This document shows, piece after piece, positions 32,723 to 34,023 of a DNA stretch of 34,023 bases. Positions within the stretch are counted from its first letter, which is position 1. Each line of letters starts with the position of its first letter. Origin of the DNA: JAXGQD01 sp964401615 (GTDB lineage Bacteria; Bacillota; Clostridia; Saccharofermentanales; Fastidiosipilaceae); assembly GCA_964401615.1 (NCBI GenBank), contig CAYNZF010000013.1, forward strand, positions 1 through 34,023, read 5' to 3'. The translations under genes and the position numbers were made by a program. The notes under the pieces are model-generated. The model had not been told where the DNA came from. It saw only the letters and a list, made by a program, of their open reading frames with translations, and made no database searches.

Positions 32723-33886
32723 ATGAAGAAAATCACATCAATCGCCGCATTAGCTTTGTCAGCGGTCATGCTATTGGGTGCTTGTGGTGCCACAGCCACC
32801 ACCACTGCCGCCCCTGCCGGTGAAACCACCACCGCAGCCGCTGCTGAAACCACCACTGCAGCAGCCGCTGAAACCACCACTGCCGCCGTTCCCGCAAAGG
32901 TTGAAACCAAGGATATGAACATCCAGTTGGTCTCTAAAGGGTTCCAGCACGATTTCTGGCAAGCGGTTTTAAAAGGCGCGAAACAAGCCGCAGAAGAAGC
33001 CGGAATCGATGTCAATGACTCGACCAAATTCAATTTTGTCGGTCCTGCCAATGAATCTGCTGTCCAAGAACAAATGACCCAGCTTCAAACCGCACTGGCC
33101 ACCAAGCCCAATGCGCTCTGCTATGCATCCGTTAACGTTGAAGCCAGTCTTGAATATTTACAGCAAGCCAAAGATTCAGGCATCCCTGTTATTGGTTTTG
33201 ACTCAGGTGTTCCTGGCGCTCCGGAAGGAACCGTTTTAGCCAATGCGTCCACATCAAACTACGCAGCAGGCGTATTGGCCGCTGAAGAAACCTACAAGCT
33301 CGTCTCCGCGACCATCGACGGTGCTTCTGCGGCTGTCCGTGTCGGAGTCGCCGCTCAAGAAGCCGTTTCCGAATCAGTCGTTGGACGTACCCAGGGTTTC
33401 TTGGATAAATTCTCCGAATTGGTCGGCGAAGACAAGGTCGCCATCGTCGGATTTGATAAGTACAACAAGGGCGACGAAGCATCCGCTAAAGTAATCCTCG
33501 ACGTCTGCATCCCTGCTAACACTGAATTGGCTGACATGTCCGCTTCTATCGGTCCCGTCCTTGCCAAAGACGACACCATCGCTTTCTACGCTTCCAACGA
33601 ATTAGCTGCCAAAGGCCTTTTGAACGCCAACGACAGCTACAACAAACTCGGTGATACCGTCGTAGGTATCGGCTTTGACTCCGGTGCCGTCCAACTTCAA
33701 GCAGTCCGCGACAAAGTGTTCGCCGGCGCCATCACACAAAACCCTGTCCAAATTGGTTACCAAGCCGTTCAACTGGCCATCAAAGCCGCCAACGGCGAGC
33801 CTGTTGAAAACATTGACACCGGCTGCTTGTTCTACAACGCAGAAAACATGGATTCTGAAGAGATTGCACCTTGTCTGTACGAATAA
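32723..33886 (+). CDS. Sugar-binding lipoprotein of the ABC importer
   Basis: Captures the substrate outside the membrane and delivers it to the permease. The N-terminal lipobox LGAC puts the lipid-carrying cysteine at C21. Residues 22-60 are a low-complexity linker rich in Thr, Ala and Glu with repeats of the ETTTAAAA type. From about residue 65 it is a Peripla_BP_4 domain (NIQLVSKGFQHDFWQAVLKG, then IPVIGFDSGVPG, then VGIGFDSGAVQLQ and the C-terminal AGAITQNPVQIGYQAVQLAI). Length 387. ATG 32723 has AAGGAGG upstream. It is distinct from the anchored sensor protein upstream: this one is a lipoprotein and transport partner. Confidence 0.95.
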   Translation: MKKITSIAALALSAVMLLGACGATATTTAAPAGETTTAAAAETTTAAAAETTTAAVPAKVETKDMNIQLVSKGFQHDFWQAVLKGAKQAAEEAGIDVNDSTKFNFVGPANESAVQEQMTQLQTALATKPNALCYASVNVEASLEYLQQAKDSGIPVIGFDSGVPGAPEGTVLANASTSNYAAGVLAAEETYKLVSATIDGASAAVRVGVAAQEAVSESVVGRTQGFLDKFSELVGEDKVAIVGFDKYNKGDEASAKVILDVCIPANTELADMSASIGPVLAKDDTIAFYASNELAAKGLLNANDSYNKLGDTVVGIGFDSGAVQLQAVRDKVFAGAITQNPVQIGYQAVQLAIKAANGEPVENIDTGCLFYNAENMDSEEIAPCLYE

Positions 33887-33919
33887 TCTAGAATCACTGC
33901 TCGCTTAAAAAGCTTGATT

Positions 33920-33956
33920 TTGCCGTCTTCCCTCTGGGGAGGCGGCAATTTTTTAT
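33920..33956 (+). terminator. Strong intrinsic terminator after the importer operon
   Basis: A 13-base-pair stem (TTGCCGTCTTCCC with GGGGAGGCGGCAA, two G-U pairs) closes a TCT loop and is followed by six or more Ts (TTTTTTATTTT). It lies 33 bases after the binding-protein stop, so it ends the ABC importer operon. Confidence 0.9.
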
Positions 33957-33964
33957 TTTCGTGC

Positions 33965-33970
33965 TATACT
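33965..33970 (+). promoter_or_regulatory. Possible extended -10 promoter at the window end
   Basis: TGC-TATACT gives an extended -10 just after the terminator, without a clear -35. It would drive a gene beyond the window; 33971-34023 holds no readable gene. Confidence 0.3.
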
Positions 33971-34023
33971 AAATATGTAAGTATCAGAGTGTGCCCGGAG
34001 TGCAACAAAACGAGAGCAATATT

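Noticed and set aside
1..34023. CRISPR arrays, tRNA or rRNA genes, insertion sequences and phage genes
   Set aside because: No regularly spaced repeats, no cloverleaf-like or rRNA segments, and no transposase or phage protein motifs were seen on either strand.

Overview
The window looks like part of a chromosome from a fermentative, Gram-positive-type anaerobe, most likely a clostridial Firmicute. The evidence is strong AGGAGG-type ribosome sites with ATG, GTG and TTG starts, a SAM-I riboswitch leader on metK, a paired pta-ackA operon, a Firmicute-style Tad/Flp cluster with an FHA-type protein, and YesN/YesM-type sugar signalling. I cannot name the genus. A run of 10 Ns at 29997-30006 shows this is a scaffold, so the order across that gap depends on the assembly.

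Layout. (1) 1-5.2 kb: a plus-strand lysophosphatidate acyltransferase (plsC) converges on a minus-strand operon pta-ackA-marR-acyl carrier protein-diacylglycerol kinase. This joins acetate/ATP formation from acetyl-CoA to a small phospholipid and fatty-acid module. (2) 5.2-7.5 kb: minus-strand metK and comF, with a SAM-I riboswitch, an intrinsic terminator and a promoter upstream of metK. (3) 7.6-13.1 kb: a plus-strand compact Tad-type secretion/pilus cluster (TadZ-like protein without a P-loop, CpaF/TadA ATPase, fused TadB-TadC platform protein, Flp1-like pilin, FHA-like membrane protein). It ends one base from the atp operon. (4) 13.1-21.0 kb: minus-strand rpiB-upp-atpBEFAGDC. There is no atpH: the C-terminal domain of the delta subunit is fused to the N-terminus of alpha. 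(5) 21.1-24.0 kb: minus-strand proA and a THUMP-type rRNA methyltransferase, separated by about 300 bp with five DnaA-box-like 9-mers. (6) 24.0-34.0 kb: everything is on the plus strand: a small XRE regulator, mutM, a YesN-type response regulator, a YesM/LytS-type histidine kinase and a membrane-anchored sugar-binding protein. After the N gap comes a complete sugar ABC importer (two-domain ATPase, permease, lipoprotein binding protein) ending at a strong terminator.

How they work together. Pta-AckA supplies substrate-level ATP. The F1Fo enzyme links ATP to an ion gradient, and the sugar importer with its three-component sensor supplies carbon. The most unusual feature is the delta-CTD/alpha fusion: delta is normally one copy per enzyme and alpha three, and the operon has no room for a separate delta gene. 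Other points of interest are the TadB-TadC fusion, the DnaA-box cluster beside a switch in gene orientation, and the XylFII-LytS-YesN-like sensory arrangement.
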